Below the pieces are notes generated by a model. The model was not told the origin of the DNA. It saw only the letters and a program-made list of their open reading frames with translations, and made no database searches. Below, piece by piece: positions 35,214-46,039 of a stretch of DNA of 64,000 nucleotides. The first letter of the stretch is position 1. Every line of letters begins with the position of its first letter. Made by a program: the position numbers and the translations under genes. This DNA comes from Gardnerella leopoldii (GTDB lineage: Bacteria > Actinomycetota > Actinomycetes > Actinomycetales > Bifidobacteriaceae), in contig NZ_CP029984.1 in NCBI RefSeq assembly GCF_003293675.1, positions 1 through 64,000 on the forward strand, written 5' to 3'.

Positions 35214-36044
35214 ATGGCTATCCGCGTTTATAAGCCGACGACTGCAGGCCGTCGTAACGCTTCGGTTTCGGATTTTGCCGAGATCACGCGTTCTACGCCT
35301 GAAAAGTCGCTGGTACGCAAACTCAGCAAGACTGGTGGTCGTAACTCTTACGGCCGCATGACTTCTCGCCATCGCGGCGGCGGTCACAAGCGTCAGTATC
35401 GTCTCATCGACTTCAAGCGTTGGGACAAGGATGGCGTGCCAGCAAAGGTCGCTCATATTGAGTATGACCCTAATCGTTCCGCTCGCATCGCTTTGTTGCA
35501 TTACGCAGACGGTGAGAAGCGTTACATTATCGCTCCTGAAGGCGTTGCCCAGGGTGATGTTATTGAGACCGGCGCTCAGGCTGATATTAAGCCAGGCAAC
35601 AACCTGCCTCTGAAGAATATCCCAACCGGTACCGTGGTTCACGCAATTGAACTTCGTCCACTTGGTGGTGCGAAGATTGCTCGTTCCGCTGGTGCCGCTG
35701 TTCAGCTCGTCGCTAAGGATGGTGCTTATGCGCAGTTGCGTATGCCGTCTGGCGAAATTCGTAACGTGGACGCTCGTTGCCGCGCTACTGTTGGCGAAGT
35801 AGGTAACTCCGATCACGCCAATATCGAGCTTGGTAAGGCAGGTCGCGCACGTTGGCTTGGTCGTAGACCAATCACCCGAGGCGAATCCATGAACCCTGTG
35901 GACCATCCACATGGTGGTCGCACCCGTGGTGGTAAGCCACCAGTTTCTCCATGGGGCAAGGGTGAGGTTCGTACACGTCGTCCAAAGAAGGCTTCGAACA
36001 AGATGATTGTTCGTCGTCGCCCGAATGGTAAGAACCGCAAGTAA
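35214..36044 (+). CDS. rplB: 50S ribosomal protein L2
   Basis: 276 residues, uL2. [16 protein letters not shown] and the conserved [16 protein letters not shown] near the peptidyl-transferase centre are intact. Starts 34 bases after rplW with AAAGGAA upstream. Confidence 0.97.
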   Translation: MAIRVYKPTTAGRRNASVSDFAEITRSTPEKSLVRKLSKTGGRNSYGRMTSRHRGGGHKRQYRLIDFKRWDKDGVPAKVAHIEYDPNRSARIALLHYADGEKRYIIAPEGVAQGDVIETGAQADIKPGNNLPLKNIPTGTVVHAIELRPLGGAKIARSAGAAVQLVAKDGAYAQLRMPSGEIRNVDARCRATVGEVGNSDHANIELGKAGRARWLGRRPITRGESMNPVDHPHGGRTRGGKPPVSPWGKGEVRTRRPKKASNKMIVRRRPNGKNRK

Positions 36045-36059
36045 GGGAGTGTCGAATAG

Positions 36060-36338
36060 ATGACTCGTAGCATCAAGAAGGGCCCTTTCGTCGACGCCCA
36101 CTTGCAGAAGAAAGTCGACGAGCAAAACGACAAGGGTACGCACAATGTCATTAAGACTTGGTCGCGTCGTTCGATGATCACTCCTGATTTCATTGGACAC
36201 ACCTTTGCCGTACATGATGGCCGCAAGCATGTGCCGGTATTCGTTACCGAAGCCATGGTTGGTCATAAGCTCGGTGAGTTCGCCCCGACCAAGACCTTTA
36301 AGGGTCACGTGAAGGACGACAAAAAGGCACGCCGCTAA
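36060..36338 (+). CDS. rpsS: 30S ribosomal protein S19
   Basis: 92 residues, uS19. [28 protein letters not shown] and [11 protein letters not shown] are diagnostic. Follows rplB by 15 bases. Confidence 0.97.
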   Translation: MTRSIKKGPFVDAHLQKKVDEQNDKGTHNVIKTWSRRSMITPDFIGHTFAVHDGRKHVPVFVTEAMVGHKLGEFAPTKTFKGHVKDDKKARR

Positions 36339-36354
36339 AGGAGAGTTAGGACAC

Positions 36355-36714
36355 ATGGAAGCTAAAGCAATCGCTCGTCACGTCCGCGTGACGCCGCGCA
36401 AGGCTCGCCGCATGGTCGACCTCATCCGAGGCAAGCGTGCAAGCGAAGCTATTACCATTTTGAAGTTTGCTCCTCAGGACGCATCATTGCCGGTGCGCAA
36501 GGTTCTTGAAAGCGCGATCGCTAACGCTCGCGTTAAGGCTGAAAAAGCCGGTGAACCATTCCGTGAGCAGGACTTGGTCATCAAGGAAACCTATGTGGAC
36601 GAGGGTGTAACGCTTAAGCGTTTCCGTGCTCGTGCACAGGGTCGCGCTGCGCGCATTAACAAGCGCACAAGCCATATCACTGTTATCGTCTCGCTTAAGG
36701 AAGGAGCCCGCTAA
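36355..36714 (+). CDS. rplV: 50S ribosomal protein L22
   Basis: 119 residues, uL22. [18 protein letters not shown] and the beta-hairpin loop ([13 protein letters not shown]) that lines the exit tunnel, a macrolide-resistance site in other bacteria, look wild-type. Confidence 0.96.
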   Translation: MEAKAIARHVRVTPRKARRMVDLIRGKRASEAITILKFAPQDASLPVRKVLESAIANARVKAEKAGEPFREQDLVIKETYVDEGVTLKRFRARAQGRAARINKRTSHITVIVSLKEGAR

Positions 36715-36716
36715 AG

Positions 36717-37535
36717 ATGGGTCAGAAGATCAATCCTTTCGGCTATCGCCTGGGCATCACCGAGAATCATCGCTCTAAGTGGTTCTCTGACTCCAACAAA
36801 GCTGGCGAGCGTTATCGTGACTTCGTCCTTGAGGATGACAAGATTCGCAAGGAAATGAGCCATGACCTCGAGCGTGCTGGCGTATCTCGTATCGTTATCG
36901 AGCGCACTCGTGATCGCGTTCGTGTAGATATTCACACTGCTCGTCCGGGTATTATCATCGGTCGTCGTGGCGCTGAAGCTGAGCGCGTTCGCGCAAAGCT
37001 CGAGAAGCTCACAGGCAAGCAAGTACAGCTCAACATCTTCGAAGTGAAGAATGCTGCACTTGACGCTCAGTTGGTTGCTCAGGGAATTGCGGAGCAGTTG
37101 ACAAACCGTGTTACATTCCGTCGTGCTATGCGTAAGGCACAGCAAGATGCAATGCGTGCAGGTGCCAAGGGTATCCGTATCAAGCTCTCCGGTCGCCTTG
37201 GTGGCGCCGAAATGAGCCGCTCTGAGTTCTATCGCGAGGGTCGCGTTCCACTGCAGACTCTTCGTGCCTTGATTGATTACGGCTTCTTTGAAGCTAAGAC
37301 CACATACGGCCGTATCGGCGTAAAGGTCTGGATCTACAAGGGTGATATGACCGAGCGTGAGTTCGAAGAGCAGCAGGCTCAGCAGGGTAAGCGTGAAGGT
37401 CGTCGTGGTGGCGATCGTCGTCCACGTCGTGGCGCACGTCCTGCTAACCAGCAGAAGGCTGCTGAAGCACAGGCTGAAAAGCCAGCTGAAGCTGCAGCTG
37501 CTGAAGCTCCTGCCGCAACGGAAACGAAGGAGTGA
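36717..37535 (+). CDS. rpsC: 30S ribosomal protein S3
   Basis: 272 residues, uS3, longer than the E. coli protein because of an Arg-rich then Ala/Glu-rich C-terminal tail (about 215-272), usual in actinobacteria. The KH domain motif [15 protein letters not shown] is present. It begins two bases after rplV. Confidence 0.97.
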   Translation: MGQKINPFGYRLGITENHRSKWFSDSNKAGERYRDFVLEDDKIRKEMSHDLERAGVSRIVIERTRDRVRVDIHTARPGIIIGRRGAEAERVRAKLEKLTGKQVQLNIFEVKNAALDAQLVAQGIAEQLTNRVTFRRAMRKAQQDAMRAGAKGIRIKLSGRLGGAEMSRSEFYREGRVPLQTLRALIDYGFFEAKTTYGRIGVKVWIYKGDMTEREFEEQQAQQGKREGRRGGDRRPRRGARPANQQKAAEAQAEKPAEAAAAEAPAATETKE

Positions 37536-37539
37536 GCAG

Positions 37540-37959
37540 ATGCTTATCCCAAAGAGGACTAAATATCGTAAGCAGCACCGTCCTACCCGTAGCGGCATGT
37601 CTAAGGGTGGCACCGAGATCGCTTTCGGCGATTTTGGTATTCAGGCGCTGGCTCCGGCTTACATCACTAACCGACAGATCGAGGCAGCTCGTATCGCAAT
37701 GACTCGCTACATTAAGCGTGGCGGTCGTGTGTGGATTACGATCTTCCCAGATCGTCCATTAACCAAGCACCCGCTTGGTGCGCGAATGGGTTCCGGTAAG
37801 GGTGCTCCAGAATTCTGGATTGCCAACATCCACCCAGGACGCGTAATGTTCGAGATCGGTGGTGTTTCTGAGGACATCGCTCGCGAGGCCTTGCGCCGCG
37901 CTATCGATAAGCTCCCAATGAAATGCCGTGTTATTGCGCGTGAAGGCGGTGACATCTGA
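37540..37959 (+). CDS. rplP: 50S ribosomal protein L16
   Basis: 139 residues, uL16, starting [17 protein letters not shown] 37540 follows AAGGAGTGAG; the frame is open from 37357, but that part overlaps rpsC and is not coding. The 3' end overlaps the rpmC start. Confidence 0.97.
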   Translation: MLIPKRTKYRKQHRPTRSGMSKGGTEIAFGDFGIQALAPAYITNRQIEAARIAMTRYIKRGGRVWITIFPDRPLTKHPLGARMGSGKGAPEFWIANIHPGRVMFEIGGVSEDIAREALRRAIDKLPMKCRVIAREGGDI

Positions 37960-38210
37960 TGCCAGTCGGAACTGCAGACTACACCATCAAGAATTTGAAC
38001 GAGAAGACAAATGCTGAGATCGAAGGCTTCTTGAAGAAGTCTAAGGAAGAGCTATTTAACTTGCGCTTCCAGGCAGCAACTGGTCAACTCGAAAACAGCG
38101 CTCGCCTCAAGGCGGTCAAGCACGACATTGCCAGGATGTATACTATCCTGCGTGAGCGTGAACTCGGCATCAGCCAAGAGCCTGGCGCCACTGAGGTCAA
38201 GGAGAAGTAA
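37959..38210 (+). CDS. rpmC: 50S ribosomal protein L29
   Basis: 83 residues, uL29, coiled-coil; [20 protein letters not shown] is diagnostic. The ATG overlaps the rplP stop (TGATG). Slightly longer than average at both ends. Confidence 0.95.
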   Translation: MPVGTADYTIKNLNEKTNAEIEGFLKKSKEELFNLRFQAATGQLENSARLKAVKHDIARMYTILRERELGISQEPGATEVKEK

Positions 38211-38212
38211 GC

Positions 38213-38479
38213 ATGGCTGAGAACCAAGAGCGCAACTTCCGCAAGGTTCGTCGCGGCTACGTCGTGTCCGAGGCCATGGACAAGACAATCGCCGTTGAGC
38301 TGGAGCAGCGTTCGACACACCCGCTTTACGGTAAAGTCGTTCGCTCCACCCGCAAGGTCAAAGCCCATGATGAACACAATGAGGCACATATTGGCGACCT
38401 CGTGAGTATTATGGAAACTCGGCCACTGAGCAAGACCAAGCGTTGGCGTCTCGACTCGATTATCGAGCGCGCCAAGTAA
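38213..38479 (+). CDS. rpsQ: 30S ribosomal protein S17
   Basis: 88 residues, uS17. [19 protein letters not shown] and the loop [13 protein letters not shown] are typical. Last gene before a hairpin that separates the S10 and spc parts. Confidence 0.96.
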   Translation: MAENQERNFRKVRRGYVVSEAMDKTIAVELEQRSTHPLYGKVVRSTRKVKAHDEHNEAHIGDLVSIMETRPLSKTKRWRLDSIIERAK

Positions 38480-38503
38480 ACAAGTTCGGCAAGGCTCCGC
38501 GCT

Positions 38504-38538
38504 TCACCTGTGTCTGCTACTGTGGTAGACACAGGTGA
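38504..38538 (+). other. Perfect hairpin between rpsQ and rplN
   Basis: CACCTGTGTCT (38505-38515) pairs perfectly with AGACACAGGTG (38527-38537) with an 11-base loop. No T-run follows (GAGTGGGG), so it is not a standard terminator. An mRNA processing or stability element is more likely. Confidence 0.8.
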
Positions 38539-38570
38539 GTGGGGAGAACCAGCTCGGCTAAGGAGAATCA

Positions 38571-38939
38571 ATGATTCAGCAGGAAACGCGGCTTCATGTC
38601 GCCGACAACACGGGTGCTAAGGAGTTACTTGCCATCCGCGTGCTCGGTGGATCGAAGCGACGCTATGCCGGCATCGGCGACATCATCGTCGCCTCCGTCA
38701 AGGACGCGATCCCTGGCGGGTCGGTCAAGAAAGGCGACGTAGTTAAGGCTGTCGTCGTCCGTACTGTCAAGGAACATCGCCGTGTCGATGGTTCCTATAT
38801 TAAGTTCGATGAGAACGCCGCCGTAATTCTCGGCTCCGGTCGTGAACCAAAAGGCACTCGTATCTTCGGACCAGTCGGTCGTGAATTGCGCGATCAGCGC
38901 TTCATGAAGATTGTGTCCCTTGCTCCGGAGGTGATCTGA
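38571..38939 (+). CDS. rplN: 50S ribosomal protein L14
   Basis: 122 residues, uL14, the usual length. [18 protein letters not shown] and [14 protein letters not shown] are diagnostic. AAGGAGAA precedes the ATG. First gene of the spc part. Confidence 0.97.
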   Translation: MIQQETRLHVADNTGAKELLAIRVLGGSKRRYAGIGDIIVASVKDAIPGGSVKKGDVVKAVVVRTVKEHRRVDGSYIKFDENAAVILGSGREPKGTRIFGPVGRELRDQRFMKIVSLAPEVI

Positions 38940-38940
38940 T

Positions 38941-39276
38941 ATGGTAGCCAAGATTAAGTCCGGCGACCAGGTGAAGGTCATTCGCGGCAAGGATCGCGGT
39001 AAGGAAGGCAAAGTAGTTCGTGTACTAGCCGATGACCGTTTGATCGTAGAAGGCGTTCAGGTCGTTAAGAAGCACGTTCGCGCCACCCAGCAGGGTCAGC
39101 AGGCGGGCATTGTTTCGGTTGAGGCTCCAATCCATCGCTCTAATGTGATGGTTATTGATCCAGAGACCAAGCAGCCTACACGCGTTGGCGTGATTGTTAA
39201 GCAAGAGGCTCGTGACGGCAAGGTTAAGACCGTGCGCGTGCGTGTCGCCAAGAAGTCCGGAAAGGAGCTGGCATGA
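38941..39276 (+). CDS. rplX: 50S ribosomal protein L24
   Basis: 111 residues, uL24. The KOW motif ([20 protein letters not shown]) is at the N-terminus. One base after rplN; overlaps rplE by four bases. Confidence 0.96.
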   Translation: MVAKIKSGDQVKVIRGKDRGKEGKVVRVLADDRLIVEGVQVVKKHVRATQQGQQAGIVSVEAPIHRSNVMVIDPETKQPTRVGVIVKQEARDGKVKTVRVRVAKKSGKELA

Positions 39277-39845
39277 CCGATACTACAGTTGAGTTGCCGG
39301 CAACTCCGCGCTTAAAGCAACAATACAAGGATGAAATCGTACCAGCCTTGGAGAAAGAATTCGGCCACACTAATCCTATGCAGGTGGCTCGCGTGCAGAA
39401 GGTTGTCGTCTCTATGGGCGTCGGCGCTGCAGCTCGTGATTCTAAGCTCATCGAAGGTGCGATTAAGGATCTCACTTTGATTGCCGGCCAGAAGCCAAAG
39501 GTAACTAAGGCAAAGAAGTCTGTCGCTCAGTTCCATTTGCGCGAAGGTCAGGCTATCGGTGCTTACGTAACTCTTCGTGGCGATCGTATGTGGGAATTCT
39601 TGGATCGTTTGCTCACTCTGGCTTTGCCTCGTATCCGCGATTTCCGTGGTATCAATGGCAACCAGTTTGACGGTCAGGGTAATTACAACTTTGGTCTTAC
39701 GGAACAGTCTATGTTCCATGAGATCGATCCTGACTCGATTGATCATCAGCGTGGTATGGACATCACCGTGGTGACTACCACCAAGGACGATGTGGAGGCC
39801 AAGTCTTTGCTTAAGCACCTCGGTTTCCCATTCAAGGAGAACTGA
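39273..39845 (+). CDS. rplE: 50S ribosomal protein L5
   Basis: 190 residues, uL5, 5S rRNA-binding. [18 protein letters not shown] and [15 protein letters not shown] are diagnostic. ATGA overlap with rplX suggests coupling. Confidence 0.97.
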   Translation: MTDTTVELPATPRLKQQYKDEIVPALEKEFGHTNPMQVARVQKVVVSMGVGAAARDSKLIEGAIKDLTLIAGQKPKVTKAKKSVAQFHLREGQAIGAYVTLRGDRMWEFLDRLLTLALPRIRDFRGINGNQFDGQGNYNFGLTEQSMFHEIDPDSIDHQRGMDITVVTTTKDDVEAKSLLKHLGFPFKEN

Positions 39846-39846
39846 A

Positions 39847-40032
39847 ATGGCAAAAACCGCTCTGAAAAACAAGGCGGCCGCCAAGCCGAAGTTCAAGGTA
39901 CGCGCTTATACGCGTTGCCAGGTTTGTGGTCGTCCTCACTCCGTGTATCGCAAGTTCGGTCTGTGCCGCATCTGCCTTCGTGAGAAGGCTCATCGCGGTG
40001 AGTTGCCGGGTGTTACGAAGTCCAGTTGGTAA
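39847..40032 (+). CDS. rpsN: 30S ribosomal protein S14, zinc (type Z) form
   Basis: 61 residues. The zinc ligands are intact: C-Q-V-C and C-R-I-C. The N-terminus ([18 protein letters not shown]) is typical of the short uS14 form. It begins one base after rplE. Confidence 0.97.
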   Translation: MAKTALKNKAAAKPKFKVRAYTRCQVCGRPHSVYRKFGLCRICLREKAHRGELPGVTKSSW

Positions 40033-40118
40033 ATATCGACGCTGAAGGTCCACTGCTTGAAGACAAAGTTCTCATATAGAGGCGGTGGAAACCACGGCGA
40101 GAAAGGGCGTTAGCCCAC

Positions 40119-40517
40119 ATGACAATGACAGATCCAATCGCAGACATGTTGACACGTCTGCGTAATGCGAGCGCGGCAAAGCACGATACCGTGGAAATGC
40201 CGTACTCCAAATTCAAGGCGAATATCGCCGAGATTCTGAAGCACGAAGGCTATATTAAGGACTTCGCTGCTAAGGAAGCTAAGGTTGGACAGACGTTGGA
40301 AATTACGTTGAAGTATGGCTCCAATGGCCAGCGTTCTATCCAAGGCATCAAGCGCATTTCTAAGCCAGGCTTGCGTCGTTACGCAAAGTCTGATGCTTTG
40401 CCAATGCCTCTTGGTGGCCTCGGTATTGCTATTATCTCGACCAGCTCGGGATTGTTGACTCAGAAGGAATGCCTCGATCGAGGCATTGGCGGCGAAATCG
40501 TCGCCTACGTATGGTGA
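40119..40517 (+). CDS. rpsH: 30S ribosomal protein S8
   Basis: 132 residues, uS8. [15 protein letters not shown] and the C-terminal [16 protein letters not shown] are diagnostic. Two in-frame ATGs (40119, 40125). GAAAGGG lies upstream. Confidence 0.97.
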   Translation: MTMTDPIADMLTRLRNASAAKHDTVEMPYSKFKANIAEILKHEGYIKDFAAKEAKVGQTLEITLKYGSNGQRSIQGIKRISKPGLRRYAKSDALPMPLGGLGIAIISTSSGLLTQKECLDRGIGGEIVAYVW

Positions 40518-40533
40518 GAAAGGAGAGCTGAAG

Positions 40534-41073
40534 ATGGCATCGCATATTGGTAAGCTCCCCGTCGACATTCCTGCAGGCGTGGAAGTAAAGATTGAAGGTC
40601 AGTCCTTCAGCGTCAAAGGCGCTAAGGGTTCTGATTCTTATGAAATTCCAGAGGGAATCACCGCAGCAGTCGCTGACAATCAGATTGTTCTGACTCCAGT
40701 TGACGATTTGCGCCCAACTCGTGCAAAGCATGGTTTGGCTCGCGCAATTGTTGCTTCTATGGTGAAGGGTGTGCATGACGGCTACACCAAGACTTTGGAT
40801 ATTGTCGGTACCGGTTATCGTGCAGTGATGAAGGGCAAGGGCATTGAGTTCTCGCTCGGTTATTCTCACACTATTACCGTTCAACCACCGGCAGGTATTG
40901 AGTTCGAGTTGCCAAATCCTAACCAGGTAATCGTAAAGGGCACCGATAAGCAGACTGTTGGCCAGGTTGCTGCTAACATTCGTAAGCTTCGTGCTCCAGA
41001 ACCTTACAAGGGTAAGGGTATTAAGTACACCGATGAACGTATCCTGCGCAAGGCTGGAAAGGCTGGTAAGTGA
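40534..41073 (+). CDS. rplF: 50S ribosomal protein L6
   Basis: 179 residues, uL6. [16 protein letters not shown] and the C-terminal [14 protein letters not shown] are diagnostic. ATG 40534 follows AAAGGAGAG; the open frame back to 40486 overlaps rpsH. Confidence 0.97.
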   Translation: MASHIGKLPVDIPAGVEVKIEGQSFSVKGAKGSDSYEIPEGITAAVADNQIVLTPVDDLRPTRAKHGLARAIVASMVKGVHDGYTKTLDIVGTGYRAVMKGKGIEFSLGYSHTITVQPPAGIEFELPNPNQVIVKGTDKQTVGQVAANIRKLRAPEPYKGKGIKYTDERILRKAGKAGK

Positions 41074-41074
41074 T

Positions 41075-41446
41075 ATGAGCGTTAAGATTTTCGGTAAGGG
41101 TACCAAAGTCGCACGTTTGCGTCGTCACGCCCGTCTTCGTAAGCACATTGCCGGCACAGCTGAACGTCCTCGTTTAGTTGTTTCCCGTTCTAACCGTCAT
41201 ATGGTTGCTCAGATTGTGGATGATACCAAGGGAATTACTTTGGTAAGCGCTTCCACTTTGACTGCTGACTTCGCTGGTTTCACTGGCACGAAGACTGAAG
41301 CTGCAACCAAGGTTGGCGAATTAGTAGCGGCTAAGGCGAAGGAAGCGGGTATCACCGCTGTAGTCTTCGACCGTGGCGGTAACAAATATCATGGTCGCGT
41401 CGCAGCAGTGGCTGAAGGCGCCCGTCAGGGAGGTCTGGCACTGTGA
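41075..41446 (+). CDS. rplR: 50S ribosomal protein L18
   Basis: 123 residues, uL18, 5S rRNA-binding. [19 protein letters not shown] and [22 protein letters not shown] are diagnostic. Starts one base after rplF and overlaps rpsE by four bases. Confidence 0.97.
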   Translation: MSVKIFGKGTKVARLRRHARLRKHIAGTAERPRLVVSRSNRHMVAQIVDDTKGITLVSASTLTADFAGFTGTKTEAATKVGELVAAKAKEAGITAVVFDRGGNKYHGRVAAVAEGARQGGLAL

Positions 41447-42171
41447 GCGACAACGAAAAGGAAACCCAAGTGGCTGAAGAAACTCAGAACACTCAGGCAT
41501 CCGCTGAGGAGCGTAACGATGATCGTCGTTCTCGCCGTAACAAGGGCGAGGGTAAACGCGGCGAACGTCGTAATCGTCGTGAAGAAAACCGTGGCGAAGA
41601 GCTTCTGGATCGCGTAGTTACTATTAACCGTGTTTCCAAGACCCACAAGGGTGGTCGTACCTTTAGCTTTGCAGCACTTGTTGTTGTTGGCGACGGTAAG
41701 GGCACTGTTGGTGTTGGTTACGGCAAGTCTCGCGAAGTTCCAGCTGCTATTGCTAAGGGTCAGCTTGACGCTAAGAAGCATATGTTCACTGTTCCACGCA
41801 TTCGTGGTACCGTCACTCATCCAGTGCTCGGTCACGATGCTGCTGGTACTGTGTTGCTCCGTCCAGCTGCTCCAGGTACTGGTGTAATTGCTGGTGGTGC
41901 TGTGCGCGCTGTTATGGAATGCGCCGGCATTACGGACATCCTCACCAAGTCCATGGGCTCTGCAACTGCTGTAAACGTAGTGCGTGCTACTGTGGACGCT
42001 TTGAAGAAGCTCGAAGAGCCAGAAGAGATTTCTGCTCGTCGTGGTCTTTCTCTTGAGGAAGTCGCTCCTGATGCTTTGCTCCGTGAGCGTGCTGCCGGCA
42101 TTGCCGAAGCTCGCAAGGCTCGCGAAGAAGCTCAGGCCGCCAAGGCATCTGAAGCAAAGGATGGTGAGTGA
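41443..42171 (+). CDS. rpsE: 30S ribosomal protein S5
   Basis: 242 residues, uS5, with an acidic-basic N-terminal extension of about 50 residues and a C-terminal Ala-rich tail, both common in actinobacteria. [21 protein letters not shown] and [15 protein letters not shown] are intact. GTG start inside the rplR end. Confidence 0.97.
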   Translation: MSDNEKETQVAEETQNTQASAEERNDDRRSRRNKGEGKRGERRNRREENRGEELLDRVVTINRVSKTHKGGRTFSFAALVVVGDGKGTVGVGYGKSREVPAAIAKGQLDAKKHMFTVPRIRGTVTHPVLGHDAAGTVLLRPAAPGTGVIAGGAVRAVMECAGITDILTKSMGSATAVNVVRATVDALKKLEEPEEISARRGLSLEEVAPDALLRERAAGIAEARKAREEAQAAKASEAKDGE

Positions 42172-42353
42172 TGTCAAATTTGAAGATCACTCTGGTGCAT
42201 GGTTTAGTTCATACAACTGAGCGCCAGCGCGCGAATGTTCATACGCTCGGCCTTCATAAGATTGGTCACAGCGTAGTTCGCGAGGACACCCCCGTCAATC
42301 GTGGCTTGGTTATGGCCGTTCGCCACTTGGTGAGCGTCGAGGAGGTCGACTGA
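42171..42353 (+). CDS. rpmD: 50S ribosomal protein L30
   Basis: 60 residues, uL30. [20 protein letters not shown] and [17 protein letters not shown] are diagnostic. ATG 42171 overlaps the rpsE stop (TGATG). Confidence 0.95.
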   Translation: MSNLKITLVHGLVHTTERQRANVHTLGLHKIGHSVVREDTPVNRGLVMAVRHLVSVEEVD

Positions 42354-42355
42354 TT

Positions 42356-42811
42356 ATGGCTAACGAAGAACCAATGCTGCATATGCACACGTTGCGTCCA
42401 GCTCCAGGAGCTAAGAAGGATCGCATCCGTGTAGGTCGTGGTGAAGGCTCTAAGGGTAAGACCTCAGGTCGTGGTGATAAGGGCACAAAGAAGCGTTATC
42501 AGGTTCGTCCTGGCTTCGAAGGTGGCCAGCTCCCACTGTACATGCGCTTGCCTAAGTTGCGTGGCTTCAAGAGTCCTTTCAAGAAGGAATTCCAAGTCGT
42601 CAACGTTGCAGATCTTGCTGAACTTTTCCCAAAGGGTGGCGAGGTTACTGTAGCTGACCTTATTACTAAGGGCGCTGTACGTGATGGCTATCCTGTGAAG
42701 GTTCTTGGTGATGGTGAATTAACTGTTGCCTTGACTCTTAAGGGTATGAAAGCTTCTGCTTCTGCTAAGGCAAAGGTTGAGGCTGCCGGCGGCTCCATCA
42801 GCGAAGAGTAG
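42356..42811 (+). CDS. rplO: 50S ribosomal protein L15
   Basis: 151 residues, uL15. [20 protein letters not shown] and [19 protein letters not shown] are diagnostic. Begins two bases after rpmD; a strong terminator follows, so secY is transcribed separately. Confidence 0.97.
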   Translation: MANEEPMLHMHTLRPAPGAKKDRIRVGRGEGSKGKTSGRGDKGTKKRYQVRPGFEGGQLPLYMRLPKLRGFKSPFKKEFQVVNVADLAELFPKGGEVTVADLITKGAVRDGYPVKVLGDGELTVALTLKGMKASASAKAKVEAAGGSISEE

Positions 42812-42851
42812 TTAAAGGCTACTTAAAGCTTGATGCAGTTATAAATCTGTG

Positions 42852-42889
42852 ATAGTCCCTCTAGCATTGTCTAGAGGGACTATTTTTAT
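42852..42889 (+). terminator. Terminator after rplO
   Basis: ATAGTCCCTCTAG (42852-42864) pairs perfectly with CTAGAGGGACTAT (42871-42883), followed by TTTTATC. Confidence 0.92.
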
Positions 42890-43006
42890 CACCAAAACTC
42901 ACCAATAACCTATTTCAGTAGGTACCGTGGGTTAAACTATTGCCTCAGAGTTTGTTTTTTGCACTGTTGCGCCTAGGAGTGCGCGAAAAAAGGGAGGAAG
43001 ACCCAG

Positions 43007-44350
43007 GTGAAAACGTTAATCCAGGCCTTCAGGACGAAGGAGTTGAGGAACAAGATCCTCTTCGTCTTCGCTATGATAATTATTTATCGTATTGGTTCAT
43101 TTATTCCGATTCCGGGTGTGGACTATAAAGTTGTGCATGCTTGCACTGTTAAATTAGCTTCATCGAGCGAGAACTTTATTGGGTTAGTTAACTTGTTCTC
43201 AGGTGGCTCGCTGTTGCAGCTTTCTATTTTTGCTTTGGGTGTTATGCCTTACATCACTGCTTCCATTGTGATTCAGCTTTTGCGCGTGGTTATTCCTCGC
43301 TTTGAAGCTCTTCATAAGGAAGGTCAGTCTGGAGAAACAAAGCTTACGCAGTACACGCGTTATCTAACTATTGGATTGGCAATTTTGCAATCTACTACGA
43401 TTTTGGTAACAGCACGTACGGGTGCTTTGTTTAATTATCAGTGCGGAAATAATATTATTCCAGACGGAAGCATGTGGAGCCTTATTGTCATGGTTTTGAT
43501 CATGACTGGCGGTACTGGTCTTATTATGTGGATGGCAGAACTCATCACCGATAAGGGTATCGGTCAAGGCATGTCTGTCTTAATCTTTATGTCTATTTGC
43601 TCTGGCTTCTTGCCAAAGCTTTGGGAAATTGGTTGGGGCACCAACGGTTCTAATGGCGATTGGAATAAGTTCGCTATTGTTGGTGGCGTTTTGATTGTTA
43701 TCCTCATATTTGTTGACTTTGTTGAGCTTGCTCAACGTCGTATTCCTGTGCAGTATACGCGCCGCATGATTGGCCGAAAAATGTATGGTGGCTCTTCGAC
43801 TTATTTGCCATTAAAGGTGAATATGAGTGGTGTTATCCCACCAATCTTTGCTTCGTCAATTCTTGCTGTTCCTACTCTTATTGCCCAGTTTGGAGATAAG
43901 AGCAAGGCTTGGGTGAATTGGATTGAAGCTAATTTGGCTAATTCCACTTCTGCTTGGTATATTGCGTTTTACACAGTAATGATTGTGTTCTTCTGCTTCT
44001 TCTACACAGAGATTACTTTTAATCCTGATGAGACTGCAGATAACATGAAAGAGTATGGTGGCTTCATACCAGGCATTCGCGCTGGTAGTGCTACAAGTCA
44101 TTATCTTAGCTATGTTATGAACAGGTTGAATACTGTCGGTGCTATTTATTTGCTCTTTGTTGCATTGATTCCTACCGTTTTGATTATGGCTTTGCATTTG
44201 AATACAAAATTGCCATTCGGTGGTACAACAATTTTGATTATTGCTGGCGTTGGTTTGGATACGTTGCGTCAAGCAAAGGCTCAGACTGAACAATTCCAGT
44301 ATGCTGGTTTCTTGTTCAAGCATGATGAGCAAAAGCAAGTATCTAAGTAA
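43007..44350 (+). CDS. secY: Protein translocase subunit SecY
   Basis: 447 residues, ten membrane helices, the central pore of the Sec translocon. IIYRIGSFIPIPGVD, GGSLLQLSIFALGVMPYITASI and the C-terminal GTTILIIAGVGLDTLRQAK are typical. GTG 43007 follows AGGGAGGAAG. It is separated from the ribosomal genes by a terminator and forms an operon with adk, 28 bases before its start. Confidence 0.97.
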   Translation: MKTLIQAFRTKELRNKILFVFAMIIIYRIGSFIPIPGVDYKVVHACTVKLASSSENFIGLVNLFSGGSLLQLSIFALGVMPYITASIVIQLLRVVIPRFEALHKEGQSGETKLTQYTRYLTIGLAILQSTTILVTARTGALFNYQCGNNIIPDGSMWSLIVMVLIMTGGTGLIMWMAELITDKGIGQGMSVLIFMSICSGFLPKLWEIGWGTNGSNGDWNKFAIVGGVLIVILIFVDFVELAQRRIPVQYTRRMIGRKMYGGSSTYLPLKVNMSGVIPPIFASSILAVPTLIAQFGDKSKAWVNWIEANLANSTSAWYIAFYTVMIVFFCFFYTEITFNPDETADNMKEYGGFIPGIRAGSATSHYLSYVMNRLNTVGAIYLLFVALIPTVLIMALHLNTKLPFGGTTILIIAGVGLDTLRQAKAQTEQFQYAGFLFKHDEQKQVSK

Positions 44351-44378
44351 CTACAGTTAGCGAGCCAAGGAGATGAAT

Positions 44379-44939
44379 ATGCGATTACTAATTATGGGTC
44401 CACAGGGCGTTGGAAAAGGCACTCAGGCCGCTTTGTTAAGTGAGCATTATGGCATTCCAGCGATTTCTACTGGTGATATTTTCCGCTATAACCTTAAGAA
44501 TCATACTGAGCTTGGAAAACAGGTTCAGGGATATCTTGACAAGGGCGAGTTGGTTCCAGATGAGCTGACTAACAACATTGTTAAGGATCGTCTTGCTCAA
44601 GATGATGCAAAGAGTGGTTGGATTCTCGACGGTTATCCTCGCAACGCTTCTCAGGTTCAAGCTTTAGATCGTATGTTGGAAGAGCTTGGCACTCCTCTTG
44701 ATCACGTTGTGGCTCTCGAGGCTGAGCGCGATGTTTTGCTCGAACGCATGCAAAAGCGTGCAGTGGAGCAAGGCCGTTCTGACGATACTCCAGAAGTAAT
44801 TGCTAAGCGTTTGGAAACGTATGAGAAAGAAACAGCTCCATTGCTTGATATTTATGATAGCCGCGGTCAGTTGGTTGAAGTAGATGGCGTTGGAGATATT
44901 AAGGAAATCAATAATCGCATTGTTGAATCACTTAATTAA
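44379..44939 (+). CDS. adk: Adenylate kinase
   Basis: 186 residues, the short type without a zinc-binding LID. The P-loop GPQGVGKGTQ is complete and DGYPRNASQ is present. It catalyses AMP + ATP to 2 ADP. Two ATGs are six bases apart; AAGGAG touches the first (44373), so ATG 44379 with proper spacing is taken. Confidence 0.96.
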   Translation: MRLLIMGPQGVGKGTQAALLSEHYGIPAISTGDIFRYNLKNHTELGKQVQGYLDKGELVPDELTNNIVKDRLAQDDAKSGWILDGYPRNASQVQALDRMLEELGTPLDHVVALEAERDVLLERMQKRAVEQGRSDDTPEVIAKRLETYEKETAPLLDIYDSRGQLVEVDGVGDIKEINNRIVESLN

Positions 44940-44968
44940 GTAGTGCGTTTTTAAATTTAAAAAGTAAG

Positions 44969-45009
44969 ATGCGTTCTGTTCGACACGCCGAGTGTTGAAT
45001 GGGACGCAT
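44969..45009 (+). terminator. Hairpin between adk and infA
   Basis: ATGCGTTC (44969-44976) pairs with GGACGCAT, and an inner stem TTCGACAC/GTGTTGAA extends it. TTTACTGT follows, a poor U-tract, so it is a partial terminator at best. Confidence 0.5.
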
Positions 45010-45081
45010 TTACTGTATTATAGAAGATTGGCGTGTCTTCGGATGCGCAAAGTAGTATGCCCAAGGAACGGAACGAGGCTC

Positions 45082-45300
45082 ATGGCAAAAGACGGTGTGA
45101 TTGAAGTCGAAGGCACGGTAGTAGAAGCACTACCAAATGCGATGTTTCGCGTTCAGCTTGAGAATGAGCACATTGTTTTAGCTACGATCTCTGGTAAGAT
45201 GCGTAAAAATTATATTCGCATTCTTCCTCAAGATCGTGTAGTGCTAGAGATGAGCCCTTACGATCTGAATCGTGGGCGTATTACGTACCGTTATAAGTAA
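45082..45300 (+). CDS. infA: Translation initiation factor IF-1
   Basis: 72 residues, the standard length. [22 protein letters not shown] and [16 protein letters not shown] are diagnostic of the S1-like fold. ATG 45082 with AACGAGG upstream. Starts the infA-rpmJ-rpsM-rpsK-rpoA-rplQ group. Confidence 0.97.
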   Translation: MAKDGVIEVEGTVVEALPNAMFRVQLENEHIVLATISGKMRKNYIRILPQDRVVLEMSPYDLNRGRITYRYK

Positions 45301-45320
45301 GGTACAAGCAAAGGAAAACC

Positions 45321-45434
45321 ATGAAGGTCAGCCCTAGCGTGAAGAGGATCTGCGAAAACTGCCGCGTGATCCGCCGTCACGGCCGCGTCATGGTGATCTG
45401 CATTAACCCACGTCATAAGCAGCGTCAGGGCTGA
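45321..45434 (+). CDS. rpmJ: 50S ribosomal protein L36
   Basis: 37 residues, bL36. Zinc ligands are present: C-E-N-C, a later C and a His (CINPRH). AAAGGAAAA precedes the ATG. Confidence 0.97.
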   Translation: MKVSPSVKRICENCRVIRRHGRVMVICINPRHKQRQG

Positions 45435-45578
45435 GCAGATTTCCATCGCGGAATACAAAGAATAAGGCGCTAAGTCACAGCAGAAGCTGAACCCTGGGTG
45501 CGCAGGCCCAGGCCGCATTTAATTTCTATTAATGCGGAAGACTTGGTGCACGACCTGCGTAACAGTAAAGGAATTACA

Positions 45579-45956
45579 ATGGCACGTCTTGCCGGAGTAG
45601 ATATTCCCAATGAGAAGCGCATTGAGATTGCCCTCACCTACATTTTTGGTGTTGGTCGTACTCGCGCTAAGGAAACGCTTGCCGCGACCGGTGTTAATCC
45701 GGACACTCGCGTCAAGGATCTTACGGATGAACAGCTGATCACCTTGCGTGATTATCTTGAGGCCAATTACAAGATTGAAGGCGATTTGCGTCGTGAGATC
45801 GACGCTGACATCCGTCGTAAGATTCAGATCAACTGCTATCAAGGCCAGCGTCATCGCAAGGGTCTTCCTGTGCGTGGTCAGCGTACCAAGACTAATGCTC
45901 GTACTCGCAAGGGTCCGAAGCGTACTGTCGCCGGGAAGAAGAAGGCCACCCGATAG
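45579..45956 (+). CDS. rpsM: 30S ribosomal protein S13
   Basis: 125 residues, uS13. [19 protein letters not shown] and [20 protein letters not shown] are diagnostic. AAAGGAATT lies before ATG 45579. Confidence 0.97.
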   Translation: MARLAGVDIPNEKRIEIALTYIFGVGRTRAKETLAATGVNPDTRVKDLTDEQLITLRDYLEANYKIEGDLRREIDADIRRKIQINCYQGQRHRKGLPVRGQRTKTNARTRKGPKRTVAGKKKATR

Positions 45957-46039
45957 TAGTCGGTGGTCGGCTCTAGGCCACGGATATATTTCCATCGTCT
46001 AGACATACCAACTCATTCGTCATTAGGAAACGAGGGTCA

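Noticed and set aside
35136-36356. 406-residue open frame on the minus strand over rplB/rpsS
   Set aside because: Antisense shadow of highly conserved ribosomal genes with no family resemblance.
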